Source: Nitrosospira lacus (GTDB lineage Bacteria; Pseudomonadota; Gammaproteobacteria; Burkholderiales; Nitrosomonadaceae). From it: a stretch of DNA of 64,000 nt. The position numbers and the translations under genes were made by a program. Shown here piece by piece: positions 1-8,425 of this stretch. Positions within the stretch are counted from its first letter, which is position 1, and the number at the start of each line of letters is the position of its first letter. The notes beneath the pieces are model-generated. The model did no database searches and had not been told where the DNA came from. It was given only the letters and a program-made list of their open reading frames with translations. Location: the NCBI RefSeq assembly GCF_000355765.4, contig NZ_CP021106.3:1087137-1151136 (forward strand), given 5' to 3'.

Positions 1-185
1 TCGATTTCCACCACATGCAGGTGATCGAGCGATTGCAGCAAGGGTCGTGTCAAGGCCCCCAACCCGGGTCCGATTTCCACCAGAAGGTCGCCCTTGCCCG
101 GATGAATGGCGCGAACAATATCTGCTACGATCTGGGTGTCAATCAGAAAATTCTGCCCGAAACGCTTACGAGGAATGTGTTGCAT
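1..185 (-). CDS. rsmA: 16S rRNA dimethyladenosine transferase RsmA (KsgA), N-terminal part
   Basis: Only the first 61 codons lie in the window; the rest runs off the left edge. Reading the minus strand from the ATG at 185 gives [16 protein letters not shown], then a segment ending in [20 protein letters not shown] is the RsmA amino-terminal signature and [10 protein letters not shown] is the SAM-binding motif I of the Rossmann methyltransferase fold. The enzyme dimethylates two adjacent adenosines in helix 45 of 16S rRNA late in 30S assembly. The gene is the last of the lptD-surA-pdxA-rsmA cluster and starts 77 bp after pdxA ends, the usual proteobacterial order. Identity is secure; completeness cannot be judged. 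Confidence 0.93.
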   Translation of the reverse strand, partial: MQHIPRKRFGQNFLIDTQIVADIVRAIHPGKGDLLVEIGPGLGALTRPLLQSLDHLHVVEI

Positions 186-262
186 AAACCTGAACCCTGT
201 CCGGCAACCTGCGTCGCGAAATCCGGTTTGTTATTTGTGGTACAGCGCCAATTTTTCCTGAA

Positions 263-1249
263 CTATTTCCGATTTCCAGCCAGCATCGCCGCCATGGCAA
301 TTGCCGCCAGTAAACTGCCAGGATCGGCCCGGTTGGTTGCCGCCAAATCCAGGGCGGTGCCATGATCCACCGATGTACGGATGATAGGCAGCCCCAATGT
401 AATGTTCACGCCTGTGCCAAAGCTGGCATGTTTCAGCACTGGCAGCCCCTGATCGTGATACATGGCGAATACGCAATCGTAATTCTTCAGGTGTGAAGGA
501 TTGAATAGCGTATCAGCGGGCAGCGGACCTATTAAATTGATGCCTTCGCCGCGCAATTTTTCCAGGGAGGGTATGATGATATCGATTTCTTCCCTGCCAA
601 GATGGCCTGATTCGCCCGCATGAGGGTTTAATCCCGCCACGGCGATGCGGGGTCTTTCAATGGCGAAGCGGGTGATCAAGTCGTGGTGAATAATCCGCAG
701 CTTTTGCTCCAGAATTTCGCGGGTGACGGCCGCTGCGACATCCTTCAGCGGCAGATGCGTGGTGGCAAGCGTTACCCGCATGCCGCCACCCGCCAGCATC
801 ATGACCACCCGGCTGTTTGTGAGCCGGGCAAGGTATTCCGTGTGACCGGTGAATGCGATTCCAGCGTCATTAATGATGCCTTTGTGTACCGGCGCGGTGA
901 CCATCGCATCGAATTCATGATTCATGCATCCGTCAACGGCATGCTCCAGCGTTTCCAGAACGTAGCGAGCGTTGGCTGGATCAAGCTTTCCGGGAGCAGC
1001 TGGTTCAGCCAGCGGCACGTGCAGTACCTGCAAGCAGCCGATTCTGTGTTCGGTGTTGCTCACCGGGGAGTAGTTCATTATTTCCAGCGGAAGCCGCAAT
1101 AACCGGGCACGTTCCCGCAGCAAATCACGGTCGGCGATGACGATCAGCCCGCATGGAAGATTTCGCTGAGCGAGTTGCACGCACAAATCAGGGCCGATTC
1201 CAGCAGGCTCGCCAGCGGTGAGAGCCAGTTGCGGGAGAGGAGAAGTCAT
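263..1249 (-). CDS. pdxA: 4-hydroxythreonine-4-phosphate dehydrogenase PdxA
   Basis: 328 aa, the normal family length. PdxA oxidises 4-phosphohydroxy-L-threonine with NAD(P) in the DXP-dependent pyridoxal 5'-phosphate pathway and is cytosolic. The N-terminus carries the family motif GEPAGIGPDL (residues 13-22). The three metal-binding histidines are present: His165 in TTHLPL, His210 in NPHAGESGH and His265 in YHDQG. The ATG at 1249 lies 69 bp after the surA stop, in the conserved surA-pdxA-rsmA order. No defect is visible. Confidence 0.97.
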   Translation of the reverse strand: MTSPLPQLALTAGEPAGIGPDLCVQLAQRNLPCGLIVIADRDLLRERARLLRLPLEIMNYSPVSNTEHRIGCLQVLHVPLAEPAAPGKLDPANARYVLETLEHAVDGCMNHEFDAMVTAPVHKGIINDAGIAFTGHTEYLARLTNSRVVMMLAGGGMRVTLATTHLPLKDVAAAVTREILEQKLRIIHHDLITRFAIERPRIAVAGLNPHAGESGHLGREEIDIIIPSLEKLRGEGINLIGPLPADTLFNPSHLKNYDCVFAMYHDQGLPVLKHASFGTGVNITLGLPIIRTSVDHGTALDLAATNRADPGSLLAAIAMAAMLAGNRK

Positions 1250-1318
1250 GGCACCACCGGAAGAAAATCGTTTACTTCACTCACGATATCGAACATATTT
1301 GATCGTGGTGTCTCGATA

Positions 1319-2638
1319 CTAACCTTCCTCCAGCCTGTATTCGACGTAAGCGCGATCACGCAGTCGTTGCAACCAGTCTTGGAAAGTTGTGTCGGCTTTA
1401 CGCGCACGGATCGCCTGGCGTGCAGTTTGCCGCCTCCGTTCCGTGCTCATGTCCTGGGAGCGGCGTTCAATCACCTGAATGAGGTGCCAGCCGAATGGAG
1501 ACTGTACCGGTCCGCTGATTTCTCCGTCCTTAAGTGCGCTCATAGCCTGCTCGAACTCCGGTACGGTATCGCCAGGCGAGACCCAGCCCAAATCGCCTCC
1601 CGATGCAGCACTGGCGTCTTCAGAGTGCAGTTTCGCAAGTTCGTCAAATTTGCCCCCATTGTCCAGGCGCTCTTTCAAGTCGGTTATTCGGCGTCGGGCA
1701 TCGCCTTCGGACGTAAGCTCATTGATTTTGACAAGGATATGGCGAGCATGGGTCTGATCCACCATCGTTACGGTTTCATTTTGGTTGCGCCGGTCAACCA
1801 GTTTTAGGATATGAAAGCCGTTAGGGCTCTGGATTATCGAAGATAATTCGCCGGGTTTCATGGGTGTCACGTACTCGGCGAATCTCTTTGTCAGCTGGTT
1901 GGCGGGGCGCCAGTCCAGCAAACCACCTTGCATGGCGTCGTCTGCATTGGAGAATTCAGCGGCAACCTTGGCAAACTCGGCGCCATCCTTCAATTGAGCC
2001 AGAGCTGCTTCTGCCCGTTGCCGCATGGCCTGGATTTTTGCACCATCTGCTTGCTCCGGTACCTGGATCAGAATATGAGCGATACGGTATTCTATGTTAC
2101 CGTCCGTTGACTGTTCCTGCGTATGCAGGAAATTGTCTACCTCTCCCTCAGTCACGCTTATCCGATTGTTTACCTCGCGTTCTTTCAGCCGTACCAGGAT
2201 AATTTCGTCCCGAATTTCGTCACGAAATTTGTTGAAGCTGATCCCATCCTGTTCGAGCGCGCTGTGAAATTCCGGCAATGACAGCTTGTTCTCCTGGGCG
2301 ATGCGACGGATAGTCTGGTCGAGTTCAGTATCGCTGACGGTCAGGCCGGTTTCTTTCGCAAGTTGCAGCTGTACGCGATTGACAATAATACGTTCCAGTA
2401 TCTGCTTCTCCAGTACCGCCGGCGAGGGCGCCTGCATGCCTTGTTTCTGCAACTGTCTAACGGCGGTTTTAATCATCTCGTCCAGCTCGTGACGTGTGAT
2501 GACATTCTCATTCACGACCGCGACGATGTGATCTATGGTTTGAATACCCCGGGGATGGGCTGGCTGTTGAGCAATAGCGATTCCGGCTGTGAGCATAGCC
2601 AGCAGAATAGGGGGACGTAACAAAAATTTCGTGGCCAT
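1319..2638 (-). CDS. surA: Periplasmic chaperone/peptidyl-prolyl isomerase SurA
   Basis: 439 aa from the ATG at 2638, which opens a clear signal peptide (MATKFLLRPPILLAML, cleavage probably near AIAQQ). An in-frame TTG at 2659 would add seven residues ahead of the signal and is less likely; it lies inside a repeat element. A SurA_N chaperone domain (about residues 30-150) is followed by two parvulin domains, starting near EYRIAHILI (about 184) and ARHILVKI (about 297), and a short C-terminal helix. SurA escorts unfolded outer-membrane proteins to the BAM complex; LptD, encoded just upstream, is a known client. The surA-lptD interval is lengthened by a 119 bp repeat. Confidence 0.95.
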   Translation of the reverse strand: MATKFLLRPPILLAMLTAGIAIAQQPAHPRGIQTIDHIVAVVNENVITRHELDEMIKTAVRQLQKQGMQAPSPAVLEKQILERIIVNRVQLQLAKETGLTVSDTELDQTIRRIAQENKLSLPEFHSALEQDGISFNKFRDEIRDEIILVRLKEREVNNRISVTEGEVDNFLHTQEQSTDGNIEYRIAHILIQVPEQADGAKIQAMRQRAEAALAQLKDGAEFAKVAAEFSNADDAMQGGLLDWRPANQLTKRFAEYVTPMKPGELSSIIQSPNGFHILKLVDRRNQNETVTMVDQTHARHILVKINELTSEGDARRRITDLKERLDNGGKFDELAKLHSEDASAASGGDLGWVSPGDTVPEFEQAMSALKDGEISGPVQSPFGWHLIQVIERRSQDMSTERRRQTARQAIRARKADTTFQDWLQRLRDRAYVEYRLEEG

Positions 2639-2653
2639 GTAAATAAGCGTATC

Positions 2654-2772
2654 AACCAAAATCTGATGGTTGCAGCGTACTCACCATGAAGGTGAAGGTC
2701 AAGCGACGCAAGAAGCCTTTGTAGATCATAGCGCTAAACTGGAGAATGAGCAGTTCAATGCCGGATTCGGTT
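2654..2772 (-). repeat. MITE-like intergenic repeat, copy 1 (lptD-surA interval)
   Basis: 119 bp element with imperfect terminal inverted repeats: AACCAAAATCTGATGGTTG at the left end and CAATGCCGGATTCGGTT at the right. Read on the minus strand its interior aligns with the other copies: a CTCATTCTCCAGTTTAGCG-type segment, then a TTGACCTTCACCTTCATGG segment shared almost exactly with the copy at 15175-15292. It fills most of the 192 bp between lptD and surA, so any readthrough transcript of the operon contains it. Confidence 0.7.
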
Positions 2773-2830
2773 CAAAGATTGCAGGGCAGGGAAATCAAGG
2801 GTCCCGCGAGCTCGCAATTTATGATCCAGG

Positions 2831-5689
2831 CTATGGCCCTTCCACTGTGCCGCTTCCCTGGCTGCCGGTCCTGGTGTATCCGGGGATGCTACGCTGCAAT
2901 ACCTGTAGCGGGTTTGATCCGATTTGCATCAGGCCATTCAATTCAAGTTGCAAAAACGCCGCCGTGGTTGTTTTCTGAGTGGCAAGAGTCAGATGCTGGA
3001 CCACAAACCGCAACGACCAGCAGCAGGCATTATACTCAAGTCCCGCCAGCCCTTCCAGAATCTTCTGATCCTGTAACGAGTAATTCAGCCGTGCCACAGT
3101 CTGCCATCTTTCCGACCACCGCCATTGTGATGATGCATCGACCTGGTGCAGCACATCGCGAGTGAAGCGGTAGCCAAAATTTACCACCCTGCCAGGTTCC
3201 GGGCGGTAGCTCAAGCCAGAACGCACCACATCGGCCAAAAGCCTGGTCTGGTCAAATTGCACGCTTGTATCGGTGCTTATCGTTGGTGTGATAAACCCCG
3301 TAACCGCGGCGATAAAATCGGGTCTTCTGTTGATCGTCGAAGGCGCATCCAGGGTTATGCGACGATCTATGAAGCTCATCTGGTGGCCGACGGCAAGCCG
3401 CAAACGCTCTTTGCCGGTGTCTGCCTCTATCAGACGGGATGTAAGCGCGAAGGTCAGCTGATTTGCGTCGTTGATACGGTCGCTGCCGCTGAAGCGATTT
3501 TCGGTTAAGATCTGGGCAAAACTGAAGTCCGTCTTGGCGGAATCGAAGTTAGGCAGTGAATTCTGGTCACGGAACGGTACATAAACATAAAAGAGTCGTG
3601 GCTCAAGGGTTTGAGTGAACCGTTCTCCGCCCAGTTCCATTTTGCGGTCAAACATAACGCTACTATCCACGCTGAACAACGGCAAGGTGCGGGCCGGATT
3701 CGTATCCTGCGGCACGCCGGAGGATGAGCCAGGGGATTCCAGGCTATACGTCGTGTGGTGTACGCCAACCTTGGGCGTGATATAGCCAAATGCGCTGCGC
3801 ATGGGGTAGCTGACACTGGGAAAGAACGTGACACGTTGGCCGCTTACCAGGGTAGGGTGGGAAAAATTCGTCCAGCTGCTGACAAGATTGAAGTCCAATC
3901 CGAGAACATCGGCTTTATTCGCGGTAAGAGTAACCTGCGGTAGCCGTTTATAAGGAGCCACCACCGGGTTCAAGGGATCCTGGATAGTCTGGAATTGCTG
4001 TACGAGTGAAGTGACATTCAGGGTGCCGTTATCTCCCAGATTGCGATTGTATGCCACGAGCCCCTGCTGCAACAGATTGGTTCGGGACGTCAGGTTCATG
4101 GTATTGCCGAGATCGCGGAAGTAGGTATCATCGGACACCCTGTTATAGTCCAGGCGGCCAAACCAATGTTGGCCCAAAGTCTGATTATGTGCAAATGCCA
4201 CGCGATAGCGGGTTTCCTTGGTGTTGAGGTCGGTCGGCAATACCTCTGCCAACAAATTGCCATTTAAATTGGTCCCTAGATAGCGGAACTCGCTGTTCAA
4301 CGCGACACCACGCCGCGACATCGCGCGCGCAGAGATGGTCGCGTCAACGTTGGGTGCGATGTTCCAGTAAAACGGGGCGGTAAGTTCCACGCCAGTCCGG
4401 ACACTGTAACCATACAAGGGGGCAAGGAGCCCGCTCTTGCGTTTCCCGCTGAATGAGAAATTCATCCAGGGCGTGTACAGTATCGGGGTGTCCTTGAATG
4501 TCAGCTTCACTTTTCGCGCAGTGCCCTCTTTCTTCGTGTTATCGATTTCGACGTCGTCGACTTGGAGATACCAATCGTCATCTCCGGCCGGGCATGTTGT
4601 GTAAGTCGCCTGCCGAAGCCGGTATCGATCCTCGCCTTCAAACAGCAGCATTTTGGCGCTGCCGCGGCTGCTCGCATCTTTTAGACGATAACTGGGTTCA
4701 CTCAATTGCCCGGTTTTGTTTGCCAGATTGAACTTGAGCTGCGAACCCTCCAGTATGTCTCCACGTTGTTCGACACGCACCCCGCCCTGGGCCTCGGCGA
4801 TATCGGTATCCTGATGGTATTTCATCCGATCCGCCGAGATAAACTGGTCGCCATTAAACAATTCGGCCTTCCCGATTGCGTCAATCTCCTGGCCGGTATG
4901 GCCCTCCAGGCGATCTGCCGAGACAAATACAGGTCTGGCTTTTTTCTTTTCCAGCCTGGTGGATGGGGCAACTAATTCGCTTCCATCTTTCATCGCTACC
5001 AACCGGGGCTCATCCTCCGGTGCCACTGCACCGCCGAGACGCAACCGGGTATCACCCTCCTGTGCAAGGTGTCCCCAGATTTGTTCCATCCCAATAGTTA
5101 CGGGTTTGTTTTTACTTGGTTCTATCCCGGTACCGGGTATTGCCATCATATTTCCATTCTTCAGCATGGGGGCAGGAGTCGACGGGATAGGCGCAGGCCC
5201 GGTTTGGCTGCCTTGGGTGCTACCACGCAGCTTAGCTTCACCTTCCCGTTCGAGGTGTCCCGGTAAGCGCTCGATTCCAGCCAATACAGGCGTGCCGTCT
5301 TTCCTTTCGGCGGCGGTAATAGGCAATCCTGAAGCGGGGCCGTCTTTTGCAGAAGGTGATAGTGTATAGTTCTGCTGCGGTTGCAATGGGGCGCTGTCTG
5401 GTGCATGGCCCGGCTGTTTGACAGGTATGGCATTCTGATCGGCCGAGACGACAGGGCTGCGGCGCAACTCGGTTTCGCCCCTGGCATCGATTTCATATTC
5501 ATGATGACCCTGTATGCGCTCCGCATCGATGAATACGGGTTTGTTATCCCCGGCCCCCGCCTTGGGGGCGGGGCCCGCCTGTTCGCTCTTGTTTTTCGAT
5601 GCTGATGACGGCGTGTCGGCTAGTGCATTGAATACAAGGCAGGATAAACAGACAGACCAGCGGATGGAGCGGGAAAGATGCGATTTCAT
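2831..5689 (-). CDS. lptD: LPS-assembly outer-membrane protein LptD with expanded N-terminal region
   Basis: 952 aa from the ATG at 5689, preceded by AGGATG; a start nine codons upstream is less likely because a signal peptide begins at MKSHLSRS. LptD with LptE inserts lipopolysaccharide into the outer leaflet. The C-terminal two thirds (from about residue 280) hold the OstA/LptA-like jelly roll and the 26-strand barrel. The first ~280 residues carry four degenerate copies of a strand motif of type PV-x5-R-x2-GH-x3-E-x4-x-LR, at 59-86, 142-165, 204-226 and 261-286 (numbered from the upstream start), separated by Pro/Ala/Ser-rich linkers. A TTCP cysteine and a C-terminal CC pair are present. 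No cysteine sits near the mature N-terminus, where E. coli has its fourth disulfide residue. E. coli LptD is about 780 aa, so this one is long. Confidence 0.95.
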   Translation of the reverse strand: MKSHLSRSIRWSVCLSCLVFNALADTPSSASKNKSEQAGPAPKAGAGDNKPVFIDAERIQGHHEYEIDARGETELRRSPVVSADQNAIPVKQPGHAPDSAPLQPQQNYTLSPSAKDGPASGLPITAAERKDGTPVLAGIERLPGHLEREGEAKLRGSTQGSQTGPAPIPSTPAPMLKNGNMMAIPGTGIEPSKNKPVTIGMEQIWGHLAQEGDTRLRLGGAVAPEDEPRLVAMKDGSELVAPSTRLEKKKARPVFVSADRLEGHTGQEIDAIGKAELFNGDQFISADRMKYHQDTDIAEAQGGVRVEQRGDILEGSQLKFNLANKTGQLSEPSYRLKDASSRGSAKMLLFEGEDRYRLRQATYTTCPAGDDDWYLQVDDVEIDNTKKEGTARKVKLTFKDTPILYTPWMNFSFSGKRKSGLLAPLYGYSVRTGVELTAPFYWNIAPNVDATISARAMSRRGVALNSEFRYLGTNLNGNLLAEVLPTDLNTKETRYRVAFAHNQTLGQHWFGRLDYNRVSDDTYFRDLGNTMNLTSRTNLLQQGLVAYNRNLGDNGTLNVTSLVQQFQTIQDPLNPVVAPYKRLPQVTLTANKADVLGLDFNLVSSWTNFSHPTLVSGQRVTFFPSVSYPMRSAFGYITPKVGVHHTTYSLESPGSSSGVPQDTNPARTLPLFSVDSSVMFDRKMELGGERFTQTLEPRLFYVYVPFRDQNSLPNFDSAKTDFSFAQILTENRFSGSDRINDANQLTFALTSRLIEADTGKERLRLAVGHQMSFIDRRITLDAPSTINRRPDFIAAVTGFITPTISTDTSVQFDQTRLLADVVRSGLSYRPEPGRVVNFGYRFTRDVLHQVDASSQWRWSERWQTVARLNYSLQDQKILEGLAGLEYNACCWSLRFVVQHLTLATQKTTTAAFLQLELNGLMQIGSNPLQVLQRSIPGYTRTGSQGSGTVEGP

Positions 5690-6169
5690 GGGTGGATATT
5701 CATCCTGAAATGGCATCTTGATACGGATGAGTTACCATTTCCGGATTTATAAGTCTCGCATCATAGGTATGAGGGCGCGACAATACGTAGCCTGGTGGGG
5801 TCGGGTTATGAAAATCGCGGAAGCTTCGTATCAGGCCCCGGCGCTGGGCTGGCCTTGAAGATGAATTAACGAAGAGCAAAACCATAAGTGTAACAAAAAA
5901 TGGAGGACAACCTATCGCATGCTTGCGTATAGATGCCAGCGAACCCTTAAACAGGTCGCTGCATCGCGCGCCCATGGCGGACTCACCCAGCTCCGGATTT
6001 GCCGGTAGGAGGGGATGGAATGCGCGATTGTGCAAGCGGCAGCTTGGTCCAGCCAGTTCCTCCGGTTATGCCAGCGATTTCGGCCCGCTGGCTGTTTCTT
6101 TGTGCAATAGCTGATAAAACGAACGTTGCTTTGTAGGCTGTCATAGTCCATTTATATTCAGGAGTTGCT
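5690..6169. other. 480 bp gene-free divergent interval between lptD and mpl
   Basis: This must hold the promoters for the leftward lptD operon and the rightward mpl gene. Short ORFs on both strands have no recognisable product, no convincing ribosome-binding site, and mutually overlap; I treat them as chance. No clear sigma-70 pair stands out by eye. An AGGAG Shine-Dalgarno for mpl is at 6160-6164. Confidence 0.5.
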
Positions 6170-7525
6170 TTGCATATTCATATTCTCGGCATCTGTGGCA
6201 CGTTCATGGGTGGTATCGCGGCGATCGCGCGCGAAGCGGGCCATGAGGTCAGTGGCTGCGACGCAGGCGTTTATCCACCCATGAGCATCCAATTGGAGTC
6301 CCAGGGAATAGCGCTGATAGAAGGGTTTTCTCCTGAACAAATCGGATTGAATCCTGATTTGTTCGTAATCGGCAATGTGGTAACCCGCGGCAATCCCCTC
6401 ATCGAGGAGATCCTCAATCGCAATCTTCCCTATATTTCCGGTCCGCAATGGCTCTCCGAAAATATATTGCGCGACAAATGGGTTCTGGCGGTCGCCGGGA
6501 CCCACGGCAAGACCACGACCAGTTCGATGCTGGCATGGATACTCGAGTATGCGGGCATGGAGCCAGGATTCCTGATTGGAGGCATACCCCAGAACTTCGG
6601 GTTATCGGCCAGACTTGGCGGTTCGCCTTTCTTTATCATCGAAGCGGATGAATATGACACCGCTTTTTTTGACAAACGTTCTAAGTTTGTACATTTCCGC
6701 CCGAGAACAGCGATTCTCAATAACCTGGAATTCGATCACGCCGATATATTTGCGGATCTTGCAGCAATCGAGCAACAGTTTCACTATTTCGTACGCGTAA
6801 TCCCCGGCAACGGCCTTATCGTCAGCAACGGCAAGGAACAAAGCCTGGAGCGTGTTTTGACCAAAGGATGCTGGACACCGGTGGAACGAGTAGGAGTCGC
6901 TGAAGGCTGGCACAGCGATATCCTGGGCGATGGCGGGATTGCGATTCGTTTCATGGATAAGGCCCAGGGAACATTACATTGGGAGTTGCTGGGAGAACAC
7001 AACCGCATGAATGCGTTGGCTGCGCTGGCCGCTGCTCGTCATGCCGGTGTGCCGGCAAACGTCGCTATCGCCGCGTTGACACAATTCAAAAACGTGAAAC
7101 GGCGCATGGAAATGCGCGGTGAAATCAATGGCATCAAGGTGTACGACGATTTTGCCCATCATCCCACCGCTATCCGGACAACTCTCGAAGGCTTGCGCAG
7201 CACGGTGGGGGGAACACGCATCATCGCTGTGCTGGAGCCTCGTTCCAATACCATGAAAATGGGCATATGGAAAGACAGCCTGGCGGATAGCCTTGCGGCG
7301 GCGGATCTGGTGTTTTGTTATATCGCCAATCTGGGCTGGAACGCGAAAGAAGCATTGAGCCGCATGGGCAGCCGGGCGGTGAGCCATGACAATCTCGAGC
7401 AGTTGATCGCAGCCATCGCGGCTGCGGCTCATCCCGGCGACTGTGTTCTCATCATGAGCAATGGTGGTTTCGGTGGTATCCATGAAAAGTTGCTCAAGGC
7501 GATAGGAGAAACCATTGCCAATTAA
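6170..7525 (+). CDS. mpl: UDP-N-acetylmuramate:L-alanyl-gamma-D-glutamyl-meso-diaminopimelate ligase Mpl
   Basis: 451 aa. The start is TTG at 6170, supported by AGGAG five bases upstream and by the immediate family N-terminus MHIHILGICGTFMGG. Mpl re-uses the murein tripeptide released during cell-wall turnover by joining it to UDP-MurNAc with ATP; it is a cytosolic Mur-ligase paralogue. Domain order is the Rossmann N-terminal domain (1-105), the central ATPase with P-loop GTHGKTTT (110-117) and a C-terminal Mur ligase domain containing the DFAHHPTAI motif. Length is normal. It appears monocistronic: the next gene is convergent. Confidence 0.96.
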   Translation: MHIHILGICGTFMGGIAAIAREAGHEVSGCDAGVYPPMSIQLESQGIALIEGFSPEQIGLNPDLFVIGNVVTRGNPLIEEILNRNLPYISGPQWLSENILRDKWVLAVAGTHGKTTTSSMLAWILEYAGMEPGFLIGGIPQNFGLSARLGGSPFFIIEADEYDTAFFDKRSKFVHFRPRTAILNNLEFDHADIFADLAAIEQQFHYFVRVIPGNGLIVSNGKEQSLERVLTKGCWTPVERVGVAEGWHSDILGDGGIAIRFMDKAQGTLHWELLGEHNRMNALAALAAARHAGVPANVAIAALTQFKNVKRRMEMRGEINGIKVYDDFAHHPTAIRTTLEGLRSTVGGTRIIAVLEPRSNTMKMGIWKDSLADSLAAADLVFCYIANLGWNAKEALSRMGSRAVSHDNLEQLIAAIAAAAHPGDCVLIMSNGGFGGIHEKLLKAIGETIAN

Positions 7526-7567
7526 TGGCTATGAGTTGTGACCGCTCTGAGGAGGACGAAGGAATGG

Positions 7568-8089
7568 TTAGCGTGGCGGCTTCACGGTTTCACAGCTTGC
7601 ACTGATCCATCGGCCGCTGGTATCGGCCTGCTCATTGACGGGACGATCTTGTACAGTGCCCTTGAATATTGTCCATCCCGAAAAACTCTCGGGAGTCATA
7701 AACGTTCCTTCAGCTCTTCCGTTGCCCTTTAATTGGGGATTTGTACAGACGAGATCCATTGTGTAGCTGTTTTCCGTCCGGACTGCGTTTTTAAAACTGC
7801 ATCCGGTTTGATTCTGATGAAAATAGGATGGAATTTTTTCGTCCGCCATTTGCTGGGTGATGCAGATTTTGGATGTTGCCGCTCCATTCTGGATCTGCGG
7901 CATATCCAGTCCGTATTGCTTGGCCAGGTTTGTCAATTGTTGCATTTGATCTGGGGGGATCTGGGGCACCAGGGCCAACAACATTGACGTTGTAGTGACT
8001 TCCCATAATCCGGGGCGTATGTTGTTCTCGGCCGCTCCTGCCACTGAAGCTATGGATAACAGGAATAATGATAAAAGGATTTTTTGCAT
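7568..8089 (-). CDS. DUF3617 family exported protein
   Basis: 173 aa from the ATG at 8089, which follows a strong AGGAGA five bases upstream; an ATG-like start 24 bases earlier lacks this. The N-terminus MQKILLSLFLLSIASVAGAA is a signal peptide cleaved around AGAAEN, so the product is periplasmic or secreted. The mature part begins RPGLWEVTTTSML, the typical opening of DUF3617 proteins, and has a pair of cysteines (ICITQQ and GCSFKN) plus a second pair (LVCTN and SASCE) that may form disulfides. DUF3617 has no established biochemical role. It faces mpl convergently and stands alone. Confidence 0.8.
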   Translation of the reverse strand: MQKILLSLFLLSIASVAGAAENNIRPGLWEVTTTSMLLALVPQIPPDQMQQLTNLAKQYGLDMPQIQNGAATSKICITQQMADEKIPSYFHQNQTGCSFKNAVRTENSYTMDLVCTNPQLKGNGRAEGTFMTPESFSGWTIFKGTVQDRPVNEQADTSGRWISASCETVKPPR

Positions 8090-8425
8090 CGAATCTCCTG
8101 GAACGGACGACATAAACGTTGAATGTGTATTAGATCAGATAAGCCCGAAGTATAGGAGTATTGTGACCTGGAGTTTGATCGATTTGACGCGGGATGGTTC
8201 GCTTTCCAGTAAGCGCTGGATTCAGGATAATTTCCCCACCTCTTCTTTATTGGCCGTGCTCCGAGAATCCGGGATTTTTAGCAAGAGGGTCACAGATAGC
8301 GAGAACGAGGTGCGAAATGGTGCAATGGTTACTGCGGGGGAATGGAAAGAAGCCAGCGCAGTTTGGCATCTTCGTTGCCATCCGGAATTCTGAATCAGGA
8401 ACATATTACCGCAAGGTGAACTGAA
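8090..8425. other. 336 bp gene-free interval between divergent DUF3617 and ankyrin genes
   Basis: Carries the promoters of two divergent genes. A GCTGGATTCAGGATAAT stretch near 8216-8232 resembles one end of the dispersed repeat family, but I could not find a matching left arm. Otherwise nothing recognisable. Confidence 0.4.

Noticed and set aside
2639-2659. TTG start for surA seven codons upstream of the chosen ATG
   Set aside because: Would place foreign residues before the signal peptide and lies in a repeat element.
5700-6035. 111-codon minus-strand ORF between lptD and mpl
   Set aside because: No recognisable product and competes with equally long ORFs in other frames.
6158-6505. 115-codon ORF antisense to mpl
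   Set aside because: Shadow of the mpl reading frame with no independent evidence.
8168-8182. Stretch GGAGTTTGATCGA resembling the start of 16S rRNA
   Set aside because: Only about 11 bases agree and nothing rRNA-like follows.
8211-8232. GCTGGATTCAGGATAAT resembling a repeat end
   Set aside because: No credible partner end or interior; recorded in the interval note only.
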